Of a stretch of DNA of 64,000 bases, positions 16,721-25,738 are shown piece by piece. The notes beneath the pieces were generated by a model that saw only the letters and a program-made list of their open reading frames with translations, did not search any database and was not told the origin of the DNA. A program made the translations under genes and the position numbers. The stretch comes from JARRQJ01 sp963810615 (GTDB lineage Bacteria; Pseudomonadota; Gammaproteobacteria; DRLM01). The first letter of the stretch is position 1, and each line of letters begins with the position of its first letter. The stretch spans positions 1-64,000 of the forward strand of contig CAWEOA010000003.1 of the NCBI GenBank assembly GCA_963810615.1, written 5' to 3'.

Positions 16721-17140
16721 ATGAAGCCCATCGTCTTGGTTGTGGCCTGTATGGTTGCGGCGATTCTGTTGTCAGAACCTGTATTTGCCGCCAAGTCTTC
16801 ATTGAGCGACGAAGCGATTGACAAAGTTTCTGGAAATGGCAACGATTACACCTTCAATGGGAATTTAAATTCGACTGTGTCGTTAGCCAGTGGTGCTAGT
16901 GCGAACAGCCAGTTCGATACGTATCAATGGTCTGATGATCACGCAACTGATCAGAGTCGGAACAAAGGCGCAAACAATCAATCTGGCTCAGCGTCCCAAG
17001 TACAACAAAACATCAGCGGCCAGGCCAACGCTCTATTCGTGGGGTCAGCAAGCCAAAATGTTCTGATCAGCAGGGGAGGATACGTTGGGGGCAGCCAGAA
17101 CAATATGGCCTATGCCGTGGTCGCCGGCGGTGGTTTATAA
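16721..17140 (+). CDS. Small secreted Asn/Gln/Ser-rich protein
   Basis: This 139-residue protein has a clear signal peptide (about 1-23, cleavage after VFA). The mature start contains LSDEAIDKVSGNG, which resembles the 'LS-x-E-x-L-x-x-V-x-G' element of double-glycine leaders and of short proteobacterial secreted peptides. The remainder is rich in Asn, Gln, Ser, Gly and Ala (NNQSGSASQVQQNISGQAN) with no cysteines, a composition also seen in curli-like or amyloid-forming proteins. A strong AAGGAG precedes the ATG, and a perfect terminator follows the gene, so it is an independent single-gene transcript, probably well expressed. Family and function are not known to me. Confidence 0.7.
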   Translation: MKPIVLVVACMVAAILLSEPVFAAKSSLSDEAIDKVSGNGNDYTFNGNLNSTVSLASGASANSQFDTYQWSDDHATDQSRNKGANNQSGSASQVQQNISGQANALFVGSASQNVLISRGGYVGGSQNNMAYAVVAGGGL

Positions 17141-17168
17141 ATACAGAACATTTAATCTTTGAAAGAAG

Positions 17169-17198
17169 GGAGGAGTATTCACATACTCCTCCTTTTTT
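17169..17198 (+). terminator. Rho-independent terminator
   Basis: GGAGGAGTAT and ATACTCCTCC form a perfect 10-bp stem around a TCAC loop, immediately followed by TTTTTT. It lies 28 bp after the stop codon of the small secreted protein. Confidence 0.9.
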
Positions 17199-17623
17199 AT
17201 TTGAGGGGACTAAAAAATGCCTGGAGTGATGTCTTATTTCACTATCTATCGCAATCAATGCTATTAAAATATCAGTAACCGTATTACTTACTTCTGGAGT
17301 AGCCTAAAATAGGTATTAGAGGATAAACTCGATGAGCCGGCAGATTGCTCGCCGGTACCCGCGGTGCCGCTGGCCATCACGCTGATTTTCCGGCCTCTCA
17401 ACTCAAGTCTCGGTGCCATTTTCAGTATTTGAGCGAGTGTTGTATGATGACATCTCATAGCCTGAGTTCCTGTAGATGGCTGCGATTTAAAAATGTCTAA
17501 AGGTGTTGGGGTAGTGGTTGATTTGAGCCGTCACTCATCTATGTCACAATGACGGCCGTTCTGTCGGTATGTAGAGACATTCAGTAAAGAGTCCATTAAT
17601 CATTGTGAGCCACGGGAGTACGC
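17199..17623. other. Spacer upstream of moaB
   Basis: No intact gene is seen in this 425-bp stretch. On the minus strand around 17330-17420 a short protein-like stretch (MAPRLELRGRKISVMASG) is readable but has no ribosome binding site or continuation, so it may be a remnant or chance. Confidence 0.35.
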
Positions 17624-18154
17624 ATGGCTAATACGAGTCAAAGTGGGGAATTTATTCGCGTTAATATCGCAATCCTTACAGTCTCGGATACCCGTACCGC
17701 GGAGACTGATACCTCCGGTCAGCTATTGGCGGAGCGGCTAGTCGATGCCGGGCATCGTTTGGCAGAAAAGGCAATTTTGCCCGACAGCATCTATCAGGTA
17801 CGCGCGCTGGTGTCGAAATGGATCGCCGATCCTGAGGTGCAGGTGGTGATTATTACCGGCGGTACCGGAATGACTGACCGCGATCATACTCCCGAGGCGA
17901 TTACCCCATTATTGGACAAGAGCATCGATGGTTTCGGCGAACTGTTTCGTTCCATCTCCTTTCAGGAAATCGGTTCTTCGACGATTCAGTCGCGGGTGCT
18001 GGGCGGCATTGCCAACGGGACTTTTCTCTTCGCGATTCCCGGTTCCACCAATGCGTGCCAAGTGGCGTGGGATGCGATTCTAAACCCCCAATTGGACAGC
18101 CGCACCAAGCCGTGTAATTTCGTCCAACTTTTTCCGCGACTCAAGCGGGATTAG
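17624..18154 (+). CDS. moaB: Molybdopterin biosynthesis protein MoaB
   Basis: This 176-residue protein is a MoaB/Mog-type molybdopterin adenylyltransferase. It activates molybdopterin with ATP before molybdate is inserted by MoeA. The family fold is clear from ILTVSDTRTAETDTSG near the N terminus, IITGGTGMTDRDHTPEAI in the middle (GGTG nucleotide-binding loop), and the terminal FAIPGSTNACQVAWD element. GGGAG lies 6 nt ahead of the ATG. It stands alone, but it serves the molybdoenzymes encoded here (SorA, CoxL) together with MoeA at 36.3-37.6 kb. Confidence 0.95.
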   Translation: MANTSQSGEFIRVNIAILTVSDTRTAETDTSGQLLAERLVDAGHRLAEKAILPDSIYQVRALVSKWIADPEVQVVIITGGTGMTDRDHTPEAITPLLDKSIDGFGELFRSISFQEIGSSTIQSRVLGGIANGTFLFAIPGSTNACQVAWDAILNPQLDSRTKPCNFVQLFPRLKRD

Positions 18155-18238
18155 CTAAATGTCGGATGCTGTGAGATGACGCTAGTATCAAGCGCAGTCC
18201 CGGCTGATATAAGTGGGCAATCGTTTTCGCCACCGTTA

Positions 18239-18949
18239 TTAATACGGCGTGTTTCCCGTGGCCATGCTTAGCCAGCGATCATAGATCGCGTCGGCTATGG
18301 CATGCAACCTCTTGGTGCGTACCTTCAGGTTCGAAGTCATCGCATCATGGGATTGTATGCTGGCGCTGGGATTTGCCAATTCCTTGCGATAGAGCATCGC
18401 CCATTCCGTGACCATCTGCTCGGTCATCTCTACATGAAATTGCAGCGCGAGCATCCGCCCGCAGACGAAGGCCTGATGCGGGCACCATCGGCTTTCCAAT
18501 AAATGAACGGCTTCCTCCGGGAGGTCGAAGGTTTCGCCGTGCCAATGGAAGGCCTCAAAGGTGAGAGGCAGTTCCGCCAGCCATGATGATGGTTTTGCAT
18601 TTCGCCGCACATCGTGCCAGCCGATTTCCTTCACGGTGTTGGTCCGCACCTTTGCTCCCAAGGCTTTGGCGATAAGCTGTCCACCCAGGCAATGGCCCAG
18701 CACCGGCAGATCGGCGCGTTGTGCGAGGCGAATCAGTTTCAGTTCGGCATCTATCCACGGGAGTCGATCATTGACACTCATGGGGCCGCCCATGAATACC
18801 AGTCCTCCCATGTCATCGATGCTGGTCGGAACACTGTCGCCGAGATCGATGGCGATGAGACGAGACGGGATCTGGTGGCGATTCAAGTATTCGCCGAAAT
18901 ACCCGGGACCTTCGCAAGTGATGTGTCGGAATATATAGATGGGTTTCAT
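18239..18949 (-). CDS. Class I glutamine amidotransferase
   Basis: This 236-residue protein is a standalone class I glutamine amidotransferase domain. The nucleophile elbow is GHCLGGQ (Cys87) and the catalytic His-Glu pair is in FHVEM (His172, Glu174). A cofactor-loop-like GGPMSVND lies near residue 55. It resembles GMP synthase-like amidotransferases of unknown acceptor, often annotated as GATase1-like. A GTG start 42 nt upstream is possible; the ATG at 18949 gives a normal family N terminus (MKPIYIFRH). Neither has a good ribosome binding site. It is convergent with moaB. Confidence 0.88.
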   Translation of the reverse strand: MKPIYIFRHITCEGPGYFGEYLNRHQIPSRLIAIDLGDSVPTSIDDMGGLVFMGGPMSVNDRLPWIDAELKLIRLAQRADLPVLGHCLGGQLIAKALGAKVRTNTVKEIGWHDVRRNAKPSSWLAELPLTFEAFHWHGETFDLPEEAVHLLESRWCPHQAFVCGRMLALQFHVEMTEQMVTEWAMLYRKELANPSASIQSHDAMTSNLKVRTKRLHAIADAIYDRWLSMATGNTPY

Positions 18950-19514
18950 GGCTGTACGATAGATTCGATCGAATGTGCTCAACTTTGCCACGGCGGCTTA
19001 TGGATTGTCCATACCTGTTGCAGGGAAATTGTTGTATGAACCTATATATATTTAGTGATTACCATGATGCTGGCTGGCAAACAGGGAGAACATAAACGTG
19101 ACGAGATATGAATGACTGGCGTGATCCTTAATAATTCGGTGGCTAGGTCACCGGATAATATGGATTTTGGGTTGCGGATTCCAGCTTAGAGATGGTGTTC
19201 CATAGTTTGCAGTTGCCCGCGCCGGCAAGATCTCTGTAGTCGCGAGTTCAATGACGCATGGTGACTCCGCCAATGGATAATGGATCAAGTGACCGAAGGC
19301 CGAATCCTTCTTATGATGGTCCACAAGGTTATGAAATCCTTTCAGAAGTAGTTAGTCCGGAGATTTTCGGTTACCCTTGTTCGATTGAATATTCGATAGC
19401 GGGGACGAAGTGGGGCTTCACATGGCTGCATCCCACAGAGTGGCGCCTTGTCACGTAAGATGCTGGTAACACTAACTTTTCGGCGCGAGGTTATGGTTTT
19501 GCAGTGGAGGATAA
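18950..19514. other. Spacer upstream of the ankyrin gene
   Basis: No gene is accepted in this 565-bp region. A 66-codon plus-strand frame (19258-19458) has no ribosome binding site and no family match. The promoter of the ankyrin gene should lie towards the end. Confidence 0.35.
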
Positions 19515-21362
19515 ATGATGCTGTCAAGTAGTCGCGCATATAACATGCTCTCGCTGATCCTGCGGACATTCTGCGTAGTGATGGTTTTGGCTGGCACCGT
19601 CAGCCGGGCTGACGATGACGAAGCCCCGGCGCCGAAATTATCACCGGCGACGGAGCAACTCAAAAATATATCCGAGAGCGAGTACATCGAGCCACGCAAG
19701 ATCGACGAGCTAATTGCGGAAAAGGCCGACGTTAATGTGGTAAACAAATATGGTGTTACGCCCCTGTGGATGTCAGCACAGTATGGCTATGTCGATGTGG
19801 TCGCGAAGCTGCTTGCGGCTGGGGCCGATGTGAATAAGGCCGGCAGTGATGGTGTGACGCCCTTATGGATAGCGGCGCAGAACGGACACGTAGATGTCGT
19901 CCAGCGGCTGCTTGCCGCAAAGGCCGATGTGAACGCGGCTGCGACAAAGGATGCAATCAATGGCATGACGCCGCTGGCGGCGGCGGCGAAGAATGGTCGT
20001 CTCGACATCGTTGAACTGCTGATTAAGGCCAAGTCCGACGTCAATAAAGCCAGAGCAGATGGCCAGACTCCCCTTTATTTGGCAGCGCAAAGTGCTTATC
20101 CGGACGTGATCAAATCGCTGCTTGCGGCAGGGGCCGACGTGAATAGTGCGGCGGTAGATGGCGCTACGCCCCTGTGGATAGCATCTCAGGAGGGGAATGT
20201 CGATACCGTGCAACTGTTGCTTTCCGCTAAGGCCGCTGTGAACAAGGCTAAAACGGATGGGGTGACGCCCTTGATGATTGCTGCGCAGCGAGGCCATGGC
20301 GACGTCGTCAAGCTGCTGCTCGTGGCAAATGCGAGCGTAAACGCTGCCGCGCGGGACGGTGTCACCACCCTTTGGATGGCAGCACAGGGCGGGGATGCTG
20401 AAGCCGTACAGCTACTGCTCGCCGCAGGGGCAAAAGTCAATCGGGCCAAGGCGGGGGGGGCAACTCCGCTGTTCGTGGCGGCACAAGAAGGGCACGGCCA
20501 GGTCGTCAAGCTGCTGCTGGATGCAAAGGCCGACGTCAATATGGCCAGGGACGACGGTGCAAGTCCTTTACTTATGGCATGCCAGGAAGGTCATGGCGAT
20601 GTCGTCAAGCTGTTGCTGGATGCGGGTGCGGAGGTCGACAAGGCAAGAGCCAATGGTGCGACTCCTCTGCTATTGGCGGCTCAGGGAGGGTATAGCGAGG
20701 TCGTTAAAACTTTGCTTGCAGCAAAAGCCAACATCAATGTAACCGCAACAAACAGATTACTCGAAGGGATAACCCCGTTATCGGTGGCAATAAAGAATGG
20801 TCATACCGATATTGCAAAATTGCTGATTGCGGCAAAGGCCGATGTCAATAAAGCCAGGTCGGATGGTACATCCCCTCTATATTTGGCATCGCTAAACGGC
20901 TTTGCCGATGTCGTTAACGACTTATTGGTGGCAGGGGCAGAAGTGAATCGCGCCAAGACAAATGGCGCGACTCCCTTATTCATAGCATCGCAGGAAGGTC
21001 ATGCCGAGGTCGTCAGACTGCTGCTCGCCGCCAAAGCGGATGTAAATAAAGCCAGAACCGATGGCACAACACCTCTATTTATGGCGTCGCAGGAAGGTCA
21101 TGCCGAGGTCGTACACCTGTTACTGGAGGCCAATGCCGATGTGACTAAGGGTATCGCCAGCGGTATAACACCTTTGTTGGTGGCATCGGAGAGCGGCCAT
21201 GCCCAGGTTGTCAGGCTGCTGTTGGAAGCCAAGGCCGATTTGTCCGTGTCAATCGATATCCAGGGGACGCAGTATACGGCATTAACATTCGCGAAGGTGA
21301 ATCACCATGCCGATGTCGAAGCGGTCTTGAAACAATACGGCGCAGTTGATCTGGATTTCTGA
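19515..21362 (+). CDS. Secreted ankyrin-repeat protein, about 15 repeats
   Basis: This is a 615-residue exported protein with a signal peptide (about 1-32, ending near SRADD), a short linker and 15 full ankyrin repeats of 33 residues plus a C-terminal cap. Each repeat has the form xTPLxxAxQxGHxDVVxLLLxAxADVNxAxxDG. Repeats 2 and 10 both carry a 4-residue insertion in the loop (ATKDAING and ATNRLLEG). The repeats that follow them pair off (3 with 11, 4 with 12, 5 with 13, 6 with 14), which shows a duplicated block of eight. GGAGG lies 4 nt before the first ATG and 7 nt before a second one at 19518. It is alone and probably a periplasmic binding scaffold; the partner is unknown. Confidence 0.92.
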   Translation: MMLSSSRAYNMLSLILRTFCVVMVLAGTVSRADDDEAPAPKLSPATEQLKNISESEYIEPRKIDELIAEKADVNVVNKYGVTPLWMSAQYGYVDVVAKLLAAGADVNKAGSDGVTPLWIAAQNGHVDVVQRLLAAKADVNAAATKDAINGMTPLAAAAKNGRLDIVELLIKAKSDVNKARADGQTPLYLAAQSAYPDVIKSLLAAGADVNSAAVDGATPLWIASQEGNVDTVQLLLSAKAAVNKAKTDGVTPLMIAAQRGHGDVVKLLLVANASVNAAARDGVTTLWMAAQGGDAEAVQLLLAAGAKVNRAKAGGATPLFVAAQEGHGQVVKLLLDAKADVNMARDDGASPLLMACQEGHGDVVKLLLDAGAEVDKARANGATPLLLAAQGGYSEVVKTLLAAKANINVTATNRLLEGITPLSVAIKNGHTDIAKLLIAAKADVNKARSDGTSPLYLASLNGFADVVNDLLVAGAEVNRAKTNGATPLFIASQEGHAEVVRLLLAAKADVNKARTDGTTPLFMASQEGHAEVVHLLLEANADVTKGIASGITPLLVASESGHAQVVRLLLEAKADLSVSIDIQGTQYTALTFAKVNHHADVEAVLKQYGAVDLDF

Positions 21363-21926
21363 TATCGGGATTTGTCTAATAGGCGGTCCGGCCAGCGGTG
21401 CGAGCGGATGCATTTTATCGTCGCGTCTTTATGCAGACTTTCATCTTCGGTGAATATAATTTCATAAGCCACACAGGATTTCCTAGCACATATTGATGAC
21501 TGCACAATCATGTTATCGTCGGGTTATGTCGGCTCGTAGCCTGCGGGTGAGATGTTGTTGTCTTTGCATGAACATCGTGTGGGCTTATTGATCTTTCTCT
21601 ATCTCCTCGCCAATGACGACGTATGGGTTTTGCCGGTGGTTGCCGCGAGCTGAACCGTAACGTTCATTTGCTGCTGCGGCATATCCGGCAAATTATTTAA
21701 AATCATCGTCTTGCTAAAATTTTCGTCATTGGGGCGCGCTTGCTAAGACAAGCGTTGTCGAACTTTTATTATCAGGATGCACTATAGTTATTAAATCCCG
21801 AGCTGTGTTATAAACAGCGTCACAGCGATATCGGGAGTACGAATGTATCAAGGCAGCGACGGAGCGTAGCCTAGTCATCGTCAACCCAGCGTTAAACATC
21901 CGTCAATCAAAGGAAGGAGATACCTT
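21363..21926. other. Spacer upstream of the cox operon
   Basis: No gene is supported in this 564-bp region. It must contain the promoter and control region for the CO dehydrogenase operon, whose first ribosome binding site (GGAAGGAG) is at its end. No CoxC/CoxH-type sensor or regulator gene is nearby. A small inverted repeat, GCTGT-GTTATAA-ACAGC, is present at about 21803-21819. Confidence 0.4.
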
Positions 21927-22796
21927 ATGATACCGGGCACGTTTGACTATCATGCGCCAAGCAGTGTGGACGAGGCCATCAAGCTGCTGAGTTCACTTGG
22001 CGACGAGGCCAAGCTCTTGGCCGGCGGACACAGTCTGCTACCTATGATGAAGCTACGCTTCGCCAATCCTCAACACCTCATCGACCTCAATCGCATCGAC
22101 AAATTGCGCGGCATCAGCGAGCAGGGCGGCACGATACATATCGGCGCCATGACCACCGAGAACGAATTGATTGAATCCAAACTTCTGCAGGATAAATGTC
22201 CGTTGCTGCCGGAGGCGGCCAGATTGATCTCCGATCCGCAGGTGCGCAATTGCGGCACTATCGGCGGGGATATCGCCCATGGCGATCCGGGTAACGACCA
22301 TCCTGCGGTGATGCTGGCCAGCGAGGCGGTATTCATTCTGCAAGGTCCCGGCGGCGAGCGCACGGTGGCGGCAGACGGTTTCTTCCACGGCTTGTATTAC
22401 ACCGAACTCGCGGCGGACGAGATACTCACCGAGATCCGCATTCCCACTCCTCCCAAAGGTGGTGGTTACGCTTACAGCAAGCTCAAACGCAAGACCGGCG
22501 ACTTCGCCACTGCCGCCGCCGCGGTGCAGTTGCAGCTCGACGGCAAGACCTGCAAGAAAATCACTATCGCCTTGACCAATGCCGCCCCGACGGCGCTGAG
22601 AGCCAAGGAAGCGGAGGCGCTGCTCACCGGCAAGAGCATCGATGAGGCCTTGATCGAACAGGCGGCGCAAAAGGCCATGGCGATCTGCGATCCCGCCGAG
22701 GACATGCGCGGTGACCGGGACTACAAGACACACATGACGGGGGAGATGACCCGCCGTGCGATTCGTTTGGCGCTGTCGCGGGCGGGAGGGAATTGA
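21927..22796 (+). CDS. coxM: Aerobic CO dehydrogenase medium (FAD) subunit
   Basis: This is the 289-residue flavoprotein subunit of molybdenum-copper CO dehydrogenase, which carries electrons from the Fe-S subunit to the quinone pool or a cytochrome. The two FAD-binding motifs are present: AGGHSLLP near residue 33 and TIGGDIAHGDPGND near residue 111. Length and layout match CoxM (about 288). GGAAGGAG precedes the ATG. It overlaps the start region of coxS by the TGATCATG junction. It is the first gene of the operon, and the M-S-L order is the classical one. Confidence 0.96.
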   Translation: MIPGTFDYHAPSSVDEAIKLLSSLGDEAKLLAGGHSLLPMMKLRFANPQHLIDLNRIDKLRGISEQGGTIHIGAMTTENELIESKLLQDKCPLLPEAARLISDPQVRNCGTIGGDIAHGDPGNDHPAVMLASEAVFILQGPGGERTVAADGFFHGLYYTELAADEILTEIRIPTPPKGGGYAYSKLKRKTGDFATAAAAVQLQLDGKTCKKITIALTNAAPTALRAKEAEALLTGKSIDEALIEQAAQKAMAICDPAEDMRGDRDYKTHMTGEMTRRAIRLALSRAGGN

Positions 22797-22798
22797 TC

Positions 22799-23284
22799 AT
22801 GGCGAAAAAACAGATCTCATTTACGCTGAACGGCGCGGCAATGGAAATTTTGGTAGAACCGCGCGAACTGCTGATCCATGTATTGCGCGAACAACTGCGC
22901 CAGACCGGCAGCCACATCGGTTGCGAGACCAGCCATTGCGGCGCTTGTACCGTCGACCTCAACGGCAAGTCGGTCAAATCCTGTACCGTGCTGGCGGTAC
23001 AGGCGGACGGCGGCGAGGTGTTGACCGTCGAGGGCCTGGCTCAAAACGGCCAGCTTCATCCGCTGCAGGAAGGTTTTATGCAAGAGCACGGTCTGCAATG
23101 CGGTTTCTGCACGCCGGGGATGCTGATGCGCTCCTACCGCTTTCTCCAGGAGAATCCCAAGCCTACGGATGATGAGGTGCGCATGGGGATGTCGGGCAAT
23201 CTGTGTCGTTGCACGGGTTACATGAATATCGTCAAGGCAGTGCAATATGCGGCCAAGAAAATTCAGACTCCGGGAGGGAAGTAA
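22799..23284 (+). CDS. coxS: Aerobic CO dehydrogenase small (2Fe-2S) subunit
   Basis: This 161-residue iron-sulfur subunit holds two [2Fe-2S] clusters. The N-terminal plant-ferredoxin-type set is CETSHCGAC followed by SVKSC. The C-terminal helical-domain set is CGFC followed by NLCRCTGY. It passes electrons from the Mo site of CoxL to the FAD of CoxM. The frame could start at a TTG two codons earlier, but the ATG at 22799 with GGGA upstream gives the standard start. It is separated from coxL by 3 bp. Confidence 0.96.
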   Translation: MAKKQISFTLNGAAMEILVEPRELLIHVLREQLRQTGSHIGCETSHCGACTVDLNGKSVKSCTVLAVQADGGEVLTVEGLAQNGQLHPLQEGFMQEHGLQCGFCTPGMLMRSYRFLQENPKPTDDEVRMGMSGNLCRCTGYMNIVKAVQYAAKKIQTPGGK

Positions 23285-23287
23285 GCC

Positions 23288-25693
23288 ATGGCGACCACAG
23301 CGGAAAGAATGGAACGCGAACAGAAACTGGAAGGCATAGGCTGTTCCCGCAAGCGCAAGGAGGATCCCCGCTTCATACAGGGCAAGGGCAATTACGTCGA
23401 TGACGTCAATCTCGCCGGCACGCTGTTTGCCGTCGTGGTGCGCAGCCCATACGCCCATGCCCGCATCAAGTCCATTAACAAGGCAAAGGCCTTGGCGCTG
23501 CCCGGGGTACACGCCGTGCTCACCGCCGAAGATCTTAAGCCGCTGAAGCTGCATTGGATGCCGACCCTGGCGGGCGACGTGCAGGCGGTGCTCGCCGACG
23601 AAAAGGTCTGTTTTCAATATCAGGAAGTGGCTGTGGTCATCGCCGACAACCGCTATATCGCCGCCGACGGCGTCGACCTGGTGGAGGTGGAATACGAGCC
23701 GCTGCCGGTTGTGGTCGATCCGCACAAGGCCATGGACGCCGACGCGCCCATCATTCGCGAAGACCTGGTGGGCAAGGACGAGGCGGGGCAGGGCAAACGC
23801 AAGCACAATAATCACATCTTTACATGGGAGGTGGGCGATAAGACGGGCACCGACAAGGTATTCGCCGGTGCCGAGGTCACCGTCAAGCAGGCCATGCTCA
23901 ATCCGCGCGTCCATCCCTGTCCACTTGAGACCTGCGGCTGCGTCGCGTCCTTCGATAAGGTGCGCGGCGATCTTACCGTCTACATTACTTCGCAGGCGCC
24001 GCATATCGTGCGCACCGTGGTGTCGCTGTTGTCGGGCCTGCCCGAGAGCAAGATCCGCGTCATCTCCCCGGACATCGGCGGCGGTTTCGGCAACAAGGTG
24101 GGCGTCTATCCCGGATATGTCACGGCCATTGTCGCCTCCATCGTACTGGGCCGGCCGGTGAAGTGGGTCGAGAGCCGCATCGAGAATCTATCGACCACCG
24201 CCTTCGCCCGCGACTATCACATGATCGGCGAACTGGCGGCCGATAAGAACGGCCGCATCAAGGCGCTGCGCGTTGACGTGCTGGCCGATCACGGTGCCTT
24301 CAACTCCCATGCCCAACCCACCAAGTGGCCGGCGGGGCTGTTCAGTATCTGTACCGGTTCCTACGACATCCCCGTGGCCTATGTGAAGGTCGACGGCGTC
24401 TATACCAACAAGGCGCCGGGCGGTGTCGCCTATCGATGTTCCTTCCGTGTTACCGAGGCCGTGCATCTCATCGAGCGCATGATCGATATCCTGGCGCAAA
24501 AGCTCGACATCGATAAGGCCGAGATCCGCATGCGCAATTTCATCCAGCCCGAACAGTTCCCGTATCACTCGGCGCTGGGCTGGGAATATGACAGTGGAAA
24601 TTATCCCGCCGCCCTAAAAAAGGTGATGGAGGCGGTGGACTACGCGGGCCTGCGCAAGGAACAGGCGGAGAAGCGAAAAAAAGGCGAGTTAATGGGCATC
24701 GGTATCTGTACCTTCACCGAGATCGTCGGCGCCGGTCCCAGCAAGGCTTGCGACATCTTGGGCGTGGGCATGTTCGACAGTTGTGAGATCCGCGTCCATC
24801 CCACCGGCAGCGCCATCGCCCGCATGGGCACCCAGTCCACGGGCCAAGCCCATGAAACGACCTATGCCCAGATCATCGCCACCGAATTGGGTCTACCTTC
24901 CGAGGTGATTCAAGTGGAGGAGGGCGATACCAGTACCGCGCCCTACGGCCTCGGTACTTATGGTTCGCGCAGCACGCCAGTGGGTGGTGCCGCCACCGCC
25001 AATGCCGCGCGCAAGATCCGCGACAAGGCGCGCAAGATCGCCGCGCATCTGCTGGAGGTCAGCCCCGACGACCTGGATTGGGAAATCGATCGCTTCAAGG
25101 TCAAGGGCGTGCCCGACCAGGAGAAGACCATGAAGGAGATCGCGTGGGCGGCCTATAACAACGTGCCGGCGGGCATGGAGATGGGTCTGGAAGCGGTGGA
25201 ATATTATGATCCGCCCAACTTCACCTATCCCTTCGGCGCCTATATATGTGTGCTGGATATCGATCGCCATACCGGCGAGAGCAAGGTGCGGCGATTCTAC
25301 GCCCTCGATGACTGCGGCACGCGTATCAATCCCATGATCATCGAAGGCCAGATCCACGGCGGCCTCACCGAGGCCTATGCCGTGGCCATGGGGCAATTGA
25401 TCGCTTTCGACGTCAACGGCAACCTGCTCAGCAACAGCTTGATGGATTACTTTGTGCCCACCGCGGTGGAGACGCCCAAGTGGGAGACCGATTTCACGGT
25501 CACGCCCTCGCCGCATCATCCCCTGGGCGCCAAGGGCGTGGCGGAGTCACCGCATGTGGGCGGCATCCCCTGTTTCACCAATGCCGTCAACGACGCCTTT
25601 TCCCACCTGGGGGTGACGCAGATCGAAATGCCTCACACGTCATTCAATGTATGGAAGACCATTCATGAGTTGGGTCTGGACAAGCAGGCGTAA
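23288..25693 (+). CDS. coxL: Form I aerobic CO dehydrogenase large (Mo-Cu) subunit
   Basis: This 801-residue catalytic subunit oxidises CO with water to CO2. The active-site loop reads AYRCSFR, the signature of form I (true) CO dehydrogenases, with Cys384 as the copper ligand. Form II relatives carry AYRGAGR instead. The conserved active-site Glu is in GAKGVAESP (Glu753). Other family motifs are visible: GGGFGNKVGVYP, GTQSTGQAHETTYAQ and GLGTYGSRSTPVGG. The length matches CoxL (about 809). The molybdenum carries molybdopterin cytosine dinucleotide, and a MocA-type enzyme for this is in the same operon. The clear form I loop makes CO oxidation the strongest metabolic prediction in this window. 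Confidence 0.97.
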   Translation: MATTAERMEREQKLEGIGCSRKRKEDPRFIQGKGNYVDDVNLAGTLFAVVVRSPYAHARIKSINKAKALALPGVHAVLTAEDLKPLKLHWMPTLAGDVQAVLADEKVCFQYQEVAVVIADNRYIAADGVDLVEVEYEPLPVVVDPHKAMDADAPIIREDLVGKDEAGQGKRKHNNHIFTWEVGDKTGTDKVFAGAEVTVKQAMLNPRVHPCPLETCGCVASFDKVRGDLTVYITSQAPHIVRTVVSLLSGLPESKIRVISPDIGGGFGNKVGVYPGYVTAIVASIVLGRPVKWVESRIENLSTTAFARDYHMIGELAADKNGRIKALRVDVLADHGAFNSHAQPTKWPAGLFSICTGSYDIPVAYVKVDGVYTNKAPGGVAYRCSFRVTEAVHLIERMIDILAQKLDIDKAEIRMRNFIQPEQFPYHSALGWEYDSGNYPAALKKVMEAVDYAGLRKEQAEKRKKGELMGIGICTFTEIVGAGPSKACDILGVGMFDSCEIRVHPTGSAIARMGTQSTGQAHETTYAQIIATELGLPSEVIQVEEGDTSTAPYGLGTYGSRSTPVGGAATANAARKIRDKARKIAAHLLEVSPDDLDWEIDRFKVKGVPDQEKTMKEIAWAAYNNVPAGMEMGLEAVEYYDPPNFTYPFGAYICVLDIDRHTGESKVRRFYALDDCGTRINPMIIEGQIHGGLTEAYAVAMGQLIAFDVNGNLLSNSLMDYFVPTAVETPKWETDFTVTPSPHHPLGAKGVAESPHVGGIPCFTNAVNDAFSHLGVTQIEMPHTSFNVWKTIHELGLDKQA

Positions 25694-25738
25694 CGCTACG
25701 AAGGTCCATTGTTCGCTACTAAGCCGCCAAGGTGATAC

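Noticed and set aside
19258..19458. 66-codon plus-strand frame before the ankyrin gene
   Set aside because: No RBS and no family match.
22817..24004. 395-codon minus-strand frame
   Set aside because: It is antisense to coxS and coxL, whose domains and motifs are unmistakable; long antisense frames are usual in GC-rich coding DNA.
24893..25519. 208-codon minus-strand frame
   Set aside because: Antisense shadow of coxL without RBS or recognisable domain.
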